Below, piece by piece: positions 35,380 through 43,394 of a stretch of 64,000 nucleotides of DNA. Each line of letters starts with the position of its first letter. Position 1 is the first letter of the stretch. This stretch comes from Streptomyces sp. NBC_01268 (GTDB lineage: Bacteria > Actinomycetota > Actinomycetes > Streptomycetales > Streptomycetaceae), in assembly GCF_036240795.1 (NCBI RefSeq), contig NZ_CP108454.1:7128001-7192000 (forward strand), in the 5' to 3' direction. The notes under the pieces are model-generated. The model saw only the letters and a program-made list of their open reading frames with translations. It ran no database searches and was not told the origin of the DNA. Both the position numbers and the translations under genes were made by a program.

Positions 35380-35426
35380 CCCGGCAGCGTTACACGGAGG
35401 GGGAGGAACCCGCATGACCTGGCAGC
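35356..35426 (+). repeat. imperfect tandem duplication of a Shine-Dalgarno/start cassette
   Basis: A 33-bp segment starting ACGGAGGGGGAG at 35356 recurs at 35394 with 29 of 33 bases identical (offset 38 bp). Both copies contain the GGAGGGGGAG ribosome site and a GCATGACC start. The first ATG opens the 13-codon relay ORF; the second is the MoxR start. Confidence 0.85.
35376..35417 (+). CDS. 13-codon relay ORF between caspase-VMAP and MoxR genes
   Basis: The ATG at 35376 overlaps the caspase-VMAP stop (ATGA). The frame MTRQRYTEGEEPA ends at TGA 35415-35417, which overlaps the MoxR ATG at 35414 (ATGA). It has its own strong GGAGGGGGAG site and arises from the tandem duplication. Its likely role is termination-reinitiation coupling rather than a functional peptide (inference). 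Confidence 0.45.
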   Translation: MTRQRYTEGEEPA

Positions 35427-36358
35427 CTTTCTACGTCGGCGACGGCGCCGCCCCGGCCGACCCCGAGAGTCCCGTCGCGCTCCCTCCGGCCCCGCCCTGG
35501 CGCGAGTTCCCGCGCCGCTCCCTGCACGAGCAGTTCGTGCCGCCGCCCGGCCTCGTCGAGGCCGTCAACGCCGCGCTCGCGCTGCGCCGGCCGCTGCTCG
35601 TCACCGGGCCGGCGGGCTCCGGCAAGTCCACCGTCATCGAACAGGTCGCCGCCGAACTCGCCCTGGGCACCGTCCTGCGCTGGCACATCACCTCCCGCAG
35701 CAGCCTCACCGAGGCGCTCTACCGCTACGACGCCCTCGGCCGGATCCACGCGCAGCGCCTCAAGGGCCGCGACGGCGGCGACGACATCGCGCCCTTCCTG
35801 CGCATGGGCCCCCTGGGCACCGCCCTGCTGCCCACCGACCGGCCCCGCGCCCTGCTGATCGACGAGATCGACAAGAGCGACCTCGACCTCCCCAGCGACC
35901 TGCTCGACGTGCTCGAACGCGGCGAGTTCGAGATCCCCGAGCTCGCCCGCTACGGGACCGACGTCGTCGCCGTGCGGGAATGGCAGGGCGACGCCCACCA
36001 CGCGGTACGGCGCGGGCGCGTGCAGTGCACCGAGTTCCCGTTCATCGTCATGACCAGCAACGGCGAACGCGACTTCCCCGCCGCCTTCCTGCGCCGCTGC
36101 GTCCGCTTCACCATGCCGCTGCCCACCCCCGAGACCCTGCTGCGGATCGTCGAGGCCCACATGGGCCCCGAGACCGCCCGCACCCCCGAGGCGGACCGGC
36201 TCCTCACGGTCTTCCTCGAACGGCTCACCGCGGGCGAGAGCCTCGCCGTCGACCAGCTCCTCAACGCCGTCCACCTGCTCGCCGGGGCCGGCGCGCCCGA
36301 CGAGAACCGGCGGCAGGCCATCGAGGACCTGATCCTGCGCGAGCTCTCCCATGCCTGA
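35414..36358 (+). CDS. MoxR-family AAA+ ATPase of the conflict operon
   Basis: A 314-residue ATPase. Visible are Walker A GPAGSGKST (about residues 64-72), the pore/MoxR insert EALYRYDALGRIHAQRL, Walker B ALLIDEIDKSDLDLPSDLL (about 150-168), sensor 1 VMTSNGERDFP (about 213-223), an Arg finger FLRRC, and a small C-terminal lid. All catalytic residues appear intact. MoxR ATPases partner vWA-domain proteins in remodelling complexes, and the next gene supplies a vWA-like region. GGAGG precedes ATG 35414. Its 3' end overlaps the next gene by 8 bp. Confidence 0.92.
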   Translation: MTWQPFYVGDGAAPADPESPVALPPAPPWREFPRRSLHEQFVPPPGLVEAVNAALALRRPLLVTGPAGSGKSTVIEQVAAELALGTVLRWHITSRSSLTEALYRYDALGRIHAQRLKGRDGGDDIAPFLRMGPLGTALLPTDRPRALLIDEIDKSDLDLPSDLLDVLERGEFEIPELARYGTDVVAVREWQGDAHHAVRRGRVQCTEFPFIVMTSNGERDFPAAFLRRCVRFTMPLPTPETLLRIVEAHMGPETARTPEADRLLTVFLERLTAGESLAVDQLLNAVHLLAGAGAPDENRRQAIEDLILRELSHA

Positions 36359-39300
36359 TCCCCTGCCCGGACTGCTCTCCGCCCTGCGCTCCGCCGTCCC
36401 CGACCTGGACGGCACCGCGCTGGCGGAGGCGCTCTGGCTGGCCGCCCACATGGCCGGGGACCGGACCGCCGCCACGGACCGGCCCGCACCCCCCGCACCG
36501 CCCACCGCCGACCGGGCCGAGCCGTCGCGGCCGCCGGACGCCCCGCCCCGCCCGAGGGAGCCCGCCCCGGCCCCGGCGCCCCGCCCGCCCGACGCGGCGG
36601 GCCGACCCGCCCCCGACACGCGCCCCCTGCACGAGCGGCTGCCCGGCAGCGGCATCCACGTCCGCGGGCACGCCGTGGGCGCGCCCCGCGCCGCCGGACT
36701 GCCCCACGCCCTGGAACTGACCCGGGCGTTACGCCCCTGGAAGCGGCGCTGGCCGCGGGGCCGCCATGCCGAGCTCGACATCGACGCGACCGTCGACGGC
36801 TACGCCCGCAGCGGCGAACTGATCCCCGTCCTGGCGGCGGCGCCCGAGCGCTGGTTCGACCTGGCCCTCGTCGTCGACCGCTCGCCCGGCATGCGCGTCT
36901 GGCGCGAGACGATCGCCGAGTTCACCGCCGTCCTCGACCGGCTCGGCGCCTTCCGCACCCTCCAGGTGACCGACCTCGCCTTCGACGACTCCGGCGAACC
37001 CCTCGTGCCCGGACAGCTGCGCTCCTCCGACGGGCGCCGGCTCGTCGTCGTGGTCTCCGACTGCATGGCCGACGCCTGGCGCCGCCCCGAGGTCTGGCAC
37101 CTGCTGCGGGAGTGGGCGGGCGCCACTCCGACCGCCGTGCTCAACCCGCTGCCGACGCGCCTCTGGCGGCGCGGCGGCCTCAACCTCCCCACCGCGCGCT
37201 TCACCCCCGCCGCCCCGGGCACCCACCGCAGCCGCGTCCCCGTCGACCCCCCGCCGCTGCTCGGCCCGCCCGGGCCCCGCGACCCCCACGGCCCCGATGG
37301 CGCGGGCGGCACGGACGGCGACTGGCTGCCGATCCCCGTGCTCTCCCTGACCCCGCACTCCCTGGGCCGCTGGTCGCACACCCTGATGCGCGGCGCCCCC
37401 GAGGGCTGCACCGCCGTCCTCGTCCCGCCGACCGGACGCACCCCCGGCCCCGCCCGGCCGCCGGCGCTCCCGCTGCCGCCCGGGACCCTCGCCCGCAACC
37501 TGCTGCGCACCGCGTCGCCGCGCGCGGCCCGACTGGCCGTGCTCTGCTCCCCGTTCGAGCGCCTCAGCCTGCGCCTGATCCACGTCCTGCGCGAACAGTT
37601 GGTCCCGGAGGCGGGCGTCGCGGACGTGGCCGAACTCGTCACCAGCGGCCTCTTCGACCTGGAGGAGAACGCCGCCGGCGGCATCGAACTGGTGCTGCCG
37701 CCCGAAGCCCAGGCCGTCCTGCGCGCCGAGCTGCCCGCCCACGAGCTGTGGGCCGTCCACCAGGAGCTCGACCGGTACGTCGCCACCCGCGACGCGGGCC
37801 CCGGACGGCTGCCGTCGGTCGCCCACGACGGGGACGGTCCGCACGACTGGGCCGCCGAGAAGGAGGCCTTCGCGCGGGCTTCACGGCGCACCCTGGAACT
37901 GCTCGGCTTCGCGGAGCCGAGCCGCCCGGACGGGCCGGACCCGTCGTCGGCGCCGGCCGGAGCCGACGCGTTCGTCGGACACGCGGAGCTCGTCGAACGG
38001 GTGGTCCGCGAGCTCGCCGAGGGCGACGGGCTCGTCTACGTGACCGCGCGCGACGGTGTCCCCGGCGCCGGGCGCACCGCCTTCGCCCGGCACGTGGCCG
38101 ACCGCCTCCGCGAGCACTTCCCCGACGGCGTCGTCTTCGTGCCGCTGCGCGGCTCCACCCCGCACCCGCTGCCGCCGGAAGCCGCGCTCTACCGGGTGCT
38201 GCGGGAGCTGGGCGTCGCGGAGGAGGAGATCCCGGACGAACACCCGCCGCGCCTGTTCGAAGCCCTGGAGCAGACGCTGCGCAGGACGCTCGCGGGCAGA
38301 CGGGTCCTGCTCGTCCTGGACGACCTGGGCGGCCAGCAGAGCATGCACCGCTTCTCCACCACCCCGCCCCGTGGTTGCGCCTGCCTGGTCACCGGTCGCG
38401 AGAAGCCCACCGGGTGGCAGGCCGAGGACACCGTCGAACTGCCGCCCCTCAGGGGCGAGGACGCCGCGCGGCTGCTCGTCTCGCGGATGGGGCCGGACGC
38501 CACCGTGGACGAGGCGCTGGAGGTCGTCGGCTCCAACGCCTGGTGGCCGCTCTCGCTGCGCATCCTGGGCGGCACGCTGACCCTCGACCTCGACCCGGAG
38601 CACAAGGTGAGCGGCATTCCGGGACTGCGCCGTTCGACGGAACAGGCCGTGGCCCCCATGCTGCTGGTGCGCCATCGGCTCGACCTGGACCGCTGGCAGG
38701 GAAGCCTCGCGGGCGCTCTGGAGCGCCTCGCGGTCGTCAGCTCGGGCGAGTTCACGCTCCAGGAGGCCGTGGCCGTACTGGAGAGCAGCACGGCCGGATC
38801 CTCCCGCCTCCTCGACACCCTCGTCCGCGCGGGCCTCCTGGAGCGCACGGGGCCGGAGCAGTACGCCTTCCCCAACGCCGTCCACGCGGAGGTCGAGAAG
38901 GGCACACCCTTCGAGCCCCGGCGCGTGGTGGCCCGCGAGCGCATCGCCCGCTTCCGCCGTGCCGCCGCCGCGGCCCTGCGCGAGGAGCGGCACCCGGGCA
39001 GCGCGCTGCCCGCCCTGTTGGGCGTGACGCCCGAGCCGGCGCCGCACCCCGAGGTGTGGATCCCCAACGCGCTGTCCCCCTCGGGCCTCGGACCCCCGGG
39101 CCCGGAGGCAGACACCCTCTTCCTCCTCCACGAGACCGGCGCCTCGCCGCTGTACCGCGCGCGCTTCGCGCGGGCCGCTCGCTCGCTGGTCGACGGGCGC
39201 TCGCTGCACGCCGACGAGGCCTGGGTCCGGGCCGTCGTCGCGCTGGCCCACGCCCAGCAGGCGTCCGGGCGTCCGCGCGAGGCCTGGGACACCGTGCACA

Positions 39301-41174
39301 AGGCCAGCACCTTCCAGCTCCAGGGTGACGCGGCGACGTACGGTCCGACCGCCCTGCTGTTCGCCCGGCTCTCCCTCGACGGGCAGCCGGACGACACGCG
39401 GCCGGCGGTCTCCTGGGCCGAGGAGGCCCTGGCGTACCTCGACGCGCCCCCCACCGCCCGGAGCCCGGAGACCACGGAGGCGCTGCGCTGTCTGGAGAAG
39501 GCCCTCGCCGCGTCCGGAGAGTACGAGGAACTCCTCGTCTCCCAGCGCCGGTTGGCCCTGCACCTCGCGGACCGCGGCCTCGGTGAGGAAGAGGGGCAGG
39601 CGCTGGTCCGGCTGGCCGACACCCTCCTGTTCCTCGACCGGGGCGGCGAGGCTCAGGAGCCGGCCCGGCGTGCCCTGGAGCTCCTCGATGCGGCCGGCGA
39701 CGCGGCGGGCCGGGAGGTCGCAGAGCGCCTGCTCCGTACCGCCCGGGCGAACGCGTCGGCCGGGCGGACCTTCGTCGTGCTGGAGGGCCCCGACCCGCGG
39801 CTCCTCGGTTCGGACGTGCGGGCCGCCCTCCGGCTTGGCGCGGTCGCCGGCCCGTACGAGATCGAGCTCCTGGACCACTCCGTCCTGCTGCTCGTCGACT
39901 CCGTCGTACCCGTCGACGCGGTGCTGCGGGCCCTGGTCGACCAGCTGCCCGGACGGTCGCAGGGCGGCATCGGCCGCCCGCTGCGCATCGGGGTGCACAC
40001 GGGTCCGGCGCGCCTCGGCCCGGACGACCCGCACCCCGGCCTCGGCGTCGAGTACACCCGGGAGATGCTGCGGTCCGCCGAGTTCCACAGGGTGTCCGGG
40101 AACTACCCGGACGACACCACGCTCTGCGTCTCGCCGGAGGTGTTCGCCCAGGTGCGCGACACCGACGCCGTGCGGCGCTTCACCGCGCAGGAGGTACGCA
40201 CGCAGGACGGCACCGAGGTCTGCGTGATCCTCACCCCGCTCCTCGACCTCTCCGCGTACGACGGCGAACTCCTTTCGCTGGCGCGGGTGTTCAACGAGCT
40301 CGACCCGGACGGCCGGCGCTTCGCGGGGATCCTGCGGGACTGCCTCGACGGCGCGCTCGACGCGAGGAACACGGGCCGCTTCGACGTGCGGGACCTGGAG
40401 GCGGACGAACAGGCGCGGATCCGTGGCGACGTGCGAGCGGCGCTCCAGGACGTCTTCCCCTTCGTACGGGGCCGGACGTTCGGCCTGCTGTGGCAACGTC
40501 CGCAGGGCGACGTGCCGTTCGACGTGAAGTTCTCCCTCCACGGCCCGCGCGAGACCTTCGCCCCGAACGCCGTCGGGACCGTGGCCCTGATCGTCTACGC
40601 GGACGACCTGCGGACCACCTGGTCCGCCGGGCTCGTCCGGGTACGGCCCGAACACCTCAGGCCCGCCGGTGAACGGCACGGCCTCTCGGCGCTCACGGCG
40701 GACGCCCACCGCAGCGGGGTCCTCTGGCTGCACCGGGACGCGCCGCTCCCCGAGAACGTCCTGCTGCATCTGGCGCCGGACGCCCGGGACGCGGTCGTCT
40801 CCCGCCCCGACGGCGTCTCCCGCGTCGCCGAGCTCTTCCGCCGGGTCCGCTTCCGCGCGGTGCCCGCCTCGGCGCTGCGCCCCCTGGTCCGGGAGACCGA
40901 CCCGGCCCGCACCGTACGCCTCGCGGGCGCCGCCCTGCGCGAGGACGGCCTGCTGCTCCTGACCGGCAACCCGCGGGGCCGGGAGACCGCCGAGACACTG
41001 CGGCTGCCGGTCCCGGAAACGGACGAGTACGTGTGCGCCCCGCTCGTCCGGCGCCGCTCCGAGCACGGCGCGCGGCCCTCCGTCGTCGCCGACGGGGCCG
41101 CCTGGGTCATCGCGGGGGAGGACGACGAACTCGCCCCGCTCCCGGCCGGGTTCCCCGCCCTCCGCAGCCGGTGA
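36351..41174 (+). CDS. multidomain vWA-like / STAND ATPase / NaeI-like nuclease protein
   Basis: A 1607-residue protein. A Pro-rich linker covers 40-95. The SAV_2336-type vWA-like region (about 115-360) has an incomplete MIDAS, DRSPGM at 176-181. An NB-ARC-like module (about 537-740) has P-loop GVPGAGRT (569-576; Lys replaced by Arg) and Walker B VLLVLDDL (D657, D658), followed by a winged helix to about 850. A helical, TPR-like region spans about 920-1130. About 1138-1305 resembles a nucleotide-cyclase homology domain (LRIGVHTGPA, His1216; CVSPEVF) without an obvious metal Asp. About 1307-1600 resembles full-length NaeI: LDPDGRRFAGILRD, DVKFS (D1391, K1393), NVLLHL, RVAELFRRV. A TTA codon lies at residue 127. 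Probably the sensor/effector of the operon. Confidence 0.82.
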   Translation: MPDPLPGLLSALRSAVPDLDGTALAEALWLAAHMAGDRTAATDRPAPPAPPTADRAEPSRPPDAPPRPREPAPAPAPRPPDAAGRPAPDTRPLHERLPGSGIHVRGHAVGAPRAAGLPHALELTRALRPWKRRWPRGRHAELDIDATVDGYARSGELIPVLAAAPERWFDLALVVDRSPGMRVWRETIAEFTAVLDRLGAFRTLQVTDLAFDDSGEPLVPGQLRSSDGRRLVVVVSDCMADAWRRPEVWHLLREWAGATPTAVLNPLPTRLWRRGGLNLPTARFTPAAPGTHRSRVPVDPPPLLGPPGPRDPHGPDGAGGTDGDWLPIPVLSLTPHSLGRWSHTLMRGAPEGCTAVLVPPTGRTPGPARPPALPLPPGTLARNLLRTASPRAARLAVLCSPFERLSLRLIHVLREQLVPEAGVADVAELVTSGLFDLEENAAGGIELVLPPEAQAVLRAELPAHELWAVHQELDRYVATRDAGPGRLPSVAHDGDGPHDWAAEKEAFARASRRTLELLGFAEPSRPDGPDPSSAPAGADAFVGHAELVERVVRELAEGDGLVYVTARDGVPGAGRTAFARHVADRLREHFPDGVVFVPLRGSTPHPLPPEAALYRVLRELGVAEEEIPDEHPPRLFEALEQTLRRTLAGRRVLLVLDDLGGQQSMHRFSTTPPRGCACLVTGREKPTGWQAEDTVELPPLRGEDAARLLVSRMGPDATVDEALEVVGSNAWWPLSLRILGGTLTLDLDPEHKVSGIPGLRRSTEQAVAPMLLVRHRLDLDRWQGSLAGALERLAVVSSGEFTLQEAVAVLESSTAGSSRLLDTLVRAGLLERTGPEQYAFPNAVHAEVEKGTPFEPRRVVARERIARFRRAAAAALREERHPGSALPALLGVTPEPAPHPEVWIPNALSPSGLGPPGPEADTLFLLHETGASPLYRARFARAARSLVDGRSLHADEAWVRAVVALAHAQQASGRPREAWDTVHKASTFQLQGDAATYGPTALLFARLSLDGQPDDTRPAVSWAEEALAYLDAPPTARSPETTEALRCLEKALAASGEYEELLVSQRRLALHLADRGLGEEEGQALVRLADTLLFLDRGGEAQEPARRALELLDAAGDAAGREVAERLLRTARANASAGRTFVVLEGPDPRLLGSDVRAALRLGAVAGPYEIELLDHSVLLLVDSVVPVDAVLRALVDQLPGRSQGGIGRPLRIGVHTGPARLGPDDPHPGLGVEYTREMLRSAEFHRVSGNYPDDTTLCVSPEVFAQVRDTDAVRRFTAQEVRTQDGTEVCVILTPLLDLSAYDGELLSLARVFNELDPDGRRFAGILRDCLDGALDARNTGRFDVRDLEADEQARIRGDVRAALQDVFPFVRGRTFGLLWQRPQGDVPFDVKFSLHGPRETFAPNAVGTVALIVYADDLRTTWSAGLVRVRPEHLRPAGERHGLSALTADAHRSGVLWLHRDAPLPENVLLHLAPDARDAVVSRPDGVSRVAELFRRVRFRAVPASALRPLVRETDPARTVRLAGAALREDGLLLLTGNPRGRETAETLRLPVPETDEYVCAPLVRRRSEHGARPSVVADGAAWVIAGEDDELAPLPAGFPALRSR

Positions 41175-41225
41175 GGGGGTGCGTGGCGAGGACCCCGGGA
41201 TCCGCCGCGTGATCTGATTCCGGGA

Positions 41226-41440
41226 ATGCGCTTCGGAATCCCCGGCGACACCCGGGCCTGGCACGACGACGGCACCGAAGTGGCCCTCGGCGGTCCCGCG
41301 CGCAGGGCCCTGCCGGCCCTGCTCCTCGTGCGTCCCGGCGTCGTCGTGTCGGCCGAGCGGCTGGCCGAGGAGGTCGAACCGGGCGGCGCGGTGACCGCGC
41401 ACGCGCTGCAGTCCCAGGTGTCCCGGCTGCGCGCGGCGCG
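41226..41440 (+). pseudogene. N-terminal remnant of a SARP/AfsR-type regulator
   Basis: Starting at ATG 41226, about 70 codons read MRFGIPGDTRAWHDDGTEVALGGPARRALPALLLVRPGVVVSAERLAEEV...HALQSQVSRLRAA. This is the start of the winged-helix domain of SARP/BTAD regulators. After the recognition helix the frame runs into unrelated sequence (RTGWSRC...). The BTAD domain and everything after it are missing. The break coincides with the beginning of an FAD-monooxygenase fragment, implying a deletion that fused two genes. Confidence 0.75.
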
Positions 41441-41662
41441 AACCGGATGGTCGCGATGTACAGCGCCCGCCACAACACCGAGGCGAAGGCCGTCTTCTCC
41501 TTCGGCTCCCCGGACGCGGACCTGGACCGGCGGGACGTGGCACGCCAGCAGGAGGTGCTCGTCGAGCGGTTCGCGGGCAACGGCCGGGAGAGCGAGCGGC
41601 TGCTCGACGCCATGCGGCACGCGCCCGACAACATCGTCCTGCGCGACTACGCCACCGGGTGA
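41441..41662 (+). pseudogene. C-terminal remnant of an FAD-dependent monooxygenase
   Basis: In a different frame from the SARP remnant, about 73 codons read NRMVAMYSARHNTEAKAVFSFGSPDADLDRRDVARQQ...ERLLDAMRHAPDN and stop at 41662. The MYSARHN-TEAKA-F-F and R-D-ARQQ..L..RFAG patterns match the C-terminal half of TetX-like FAD monooxygenases. The FAD-binding N-terminus is absent and the end looks degraded. An ATG at 41447 could in principle express a 71-residue peptide. Confidence 0.7.
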
Positions 41663-42393
41663 GACACCGGGCGGGCCACGGTGTGAGACCGCGCCTGAGG
41701 CACCGTGCGCACCGCGCACGCCGCCGCGAAGCCCCGCGGGACGCGCACGTCGGTGAGCGTCCAGCCGGGCACGGGCAGCGGGCGCGCGCCCGTCCCCACG
41801 ACGGTGTCGGCGAACCCGCTGCCGGACAGGCCCTGGCCCGTCCCCTTCAGATACGCCTCCTTCCGCGTCCAGCAGCGGGTGAAGGCCGAGGCGAGCGGGG
41901 CGCCGTCGAGCAGGGCGAGCTCACGCCGCTCGTCCGGATGGAGCGCGCTCGCCACGTTGCCGACCGTCCGCGCCTCGGGCACGCCCTCGACGTCAGCGCC
42001 GACGGGGACGGGCGCGAAGGCGACCAGGGCGAGGTCCCTGCTGTGGGAGAGCGAGAAGTGCAGCCCGGCCGCGTCCCCGGCGAGCACCGGCCGCCCGTGC
42101 GGTCCGCCGCACCCCGGGCACTCCTGACGCGCGAACACCAGCCTTGCGGGCGCCTGCCCGAGGTAGGCCCCGGCCAGCACCCGCAGCGCCGTGTGCGCGG
42201 CCACGTACACCTCCCGGTCGACCGCCCGCCGCAACCGCCCCGCCCGGTGCAGCTCCTCGGCGTCGAGCACCCCCGGGCCTCCGTCCGCCGCGACCGCCCC
42301 GGGCGGCACCAGCCACACCTCGGCCGCCCCGGGCAGCCCGGCCGCCGGCCGGTCCCGGCCGAACTCCTTCGGGATGATCTCGGCATCGTCCAC
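41647..42393 (-). CDS. 4'-phosphopantetheinyl transferase
   Basis: 248 residues from GTG 42393 (VDDAEIIPKEFGRDRPAAG). The Sfp-type motifs are clear: GRPVLAGDAAGLHFSLSHS (about 120-138), the Mg-binding VGADVEGV (Asp and Glu, about 151-158) and FTRCWTRKEAYLKGTGQGL (about 192-210). It transfers phosphopantetheine from CoA to carrier proteins of fatty-acid, polyketide or peptide synthesis. A four-Cys-like CPGCGG motif lies near residue 110. It is divergent from panD, which makes a CoA precursor. The 3' end overlaps the FAD-monooxygenase remnant by 16 bp. Confidence 0.9.
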   Translation of the reverse strand: MDDAEIIPKEFGRDRPAAGLPGAAEVWLVPPGAVAADGGPGVLDAEELHRAGRLRRAVDREVYVAAHTALRVLAGAYLGQAPARLVFARQECPGCGGPHGRPVLAGDAAGLHFSLSHSRDLALVAFAPVPVGADVEGVPEARTVGNVASALHPDERRELALLDGAPLASAFTRCWTRKEAYLKGTGQGLSGSGFADTVVGTGARPLPVPGWTLTDVRVPRGFAAACAVRTVPQARSHTVARPVSHPVA

Positions 42394-42573
42394 GGCCCCG
42401 ACTCTAGGGCGATCCGGCGCCCGGGAAGCCCCGTTCTCCCGGTTCGGGCGTGACGGGACTCTCGGTGCGCCCGCCCACCACGTTCCGTACCCTCGAAAAG
42501 CCGTCCGCTGTACAGTGAACAACGCCCTTGACCTGCACAAAGCGGGCAGGGAGCCGAGTCTAGGAGCGCTTTC

Positions 42574-42999
42574 GTGCTGCGAACCATGTTCAAGTCCAAG
42601 ATCCACCGTGCCACCGTCACCCAGGCCGATCTCCACTACGTCGGGTCCGTCACCGTCGACGCCGAGCTGATGGAGGCCGCCGATCTCCTCCCCGGCGAGC
42701 TGGTCCACATCGTCGACATCGACAACGGGGCCCGCCTGGAGACCTACGTCATCGAGGGCGAGCGCGGCTCCGGCGTCATCGGCATCAACGGGGCCGCCGC
42801 CCATCTCGTGCACCCCGGTGACCTGGTCATCCTCATCAGCTACGCCCAGGTGGCGGACGCCGAGGCGCGGACGCTCGTGCCGCGTGTCGTGCACGTGGAC
42901 GGCGAGAACCGCATCGTGGAGCTGGGACAGGACGCGTCCGCGCCGGTCCCGGGCAGCGAGACGGTGCGCGCGCCGCACGCGGTGCCCGCTCAGGTCTGA
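42574..42999 (+). CDS. panD: aspartate 1-decarboxylase
   Basis: A 141-residue proenzyme that makes beta-alanine for pantothenate and CoA synthesis. Start GTG 42574 has TAGGAG eight bases before. [29 protein letters not shown] includes the Gly24-Ser25 self-cleavage site; Ser25 becomes the pyruvoyl group. Conserved Lys9, [43 protein letters not shown] core and Tyr58 region are present. The C-terminal 25 residues extend beyond the usual end. TTGACC occurs 45 bp upstream, and a CTGTACAG palindrome precedes it. Confidence 0.95.
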   Translation: MLRTMFKSKIHRATVTQADLHYVGSVTVDAELMEAADLLPGELVHIVDIDNGARLETYVIEGERGSGVIGINGAAAHLVHPGDLVILISYAQVADAEARTLVPRVVHVDGENRIVELGQDASAPVPGSETVRAPHAVPAQV

Positions 43000-43049
43000 G
43001 CCCCAGGCGGCCGGCAGGCCGCAGCCGAGGAGTCCGGGAGGACCGCAGC

Positions 43050-43394
43050 ATGGCCGACTTGACGATCCGAGACGACCGGGAGAAGGGGCGCCTGGAGGCG
43101 TTCGACGACGGCGACTACGCCGGTGTCGTCGTCTACTTCGCCCTGGACGGCGAACCGCACGCCCTCGTCGCGGTGCACACCGTGGTCGAGGCGACCCACG
43201 AGGGGAAGGGCGTCGCGAGCGCGCTGGTCGGGGAGTTCTACCGGATCGCGGCCGCCGCGGGCGTCCCCGTCGTCCCGCTCTGCCCGTACACGGCGAAGTG
43301 GGCCGAACGGCACCCCGAGGAGGCCCCGGTGCCTCCCGAGGAGGTCACCCGGGCGGCCAAGCGGCAGCTCAAGGCCTCGCCGGAGCTGTGGTGA
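43050..43394 (+). CDS. GNAT-type N-acetyltransferase (YjdJ/Acetyltransf_CG family)
   Basis: A 114-residue small acetyltransferase. The compact GNAT core reads GRLEAFDDGDYAGVVVYFALDGEPHALVAVHTVVEATHEGKGVASALVGEFYRIAAAAGVPVVPLCPYTAKWAERHPE. The acetyl-CoA loop is EGKGVASAL (about 52-60) and the CPY...W...HP motif is typical of the subfamily. The substrate is unknown. The next gene overlaps its stop by GTGA. Confidence 0.87.
   Translation: MADLTIRDDREKGRLEAFDDGDYAGVVVYFALDGEPHALVAVHTVVEATHEGKGVASALVGEFYRIAAAAGVPVVPLCPYTAKWAERHPEEAPVPPEEVTRAAKRQLKASPELW

Noticed and set aside
37881..41543. 1220-residue minus-strand ORF opposite the giant conflict protein
   Set aside because: Antisense shadow; the plus frame carries P-loop, Walker B and NaeI-like motifs, and the reverse frame has none.
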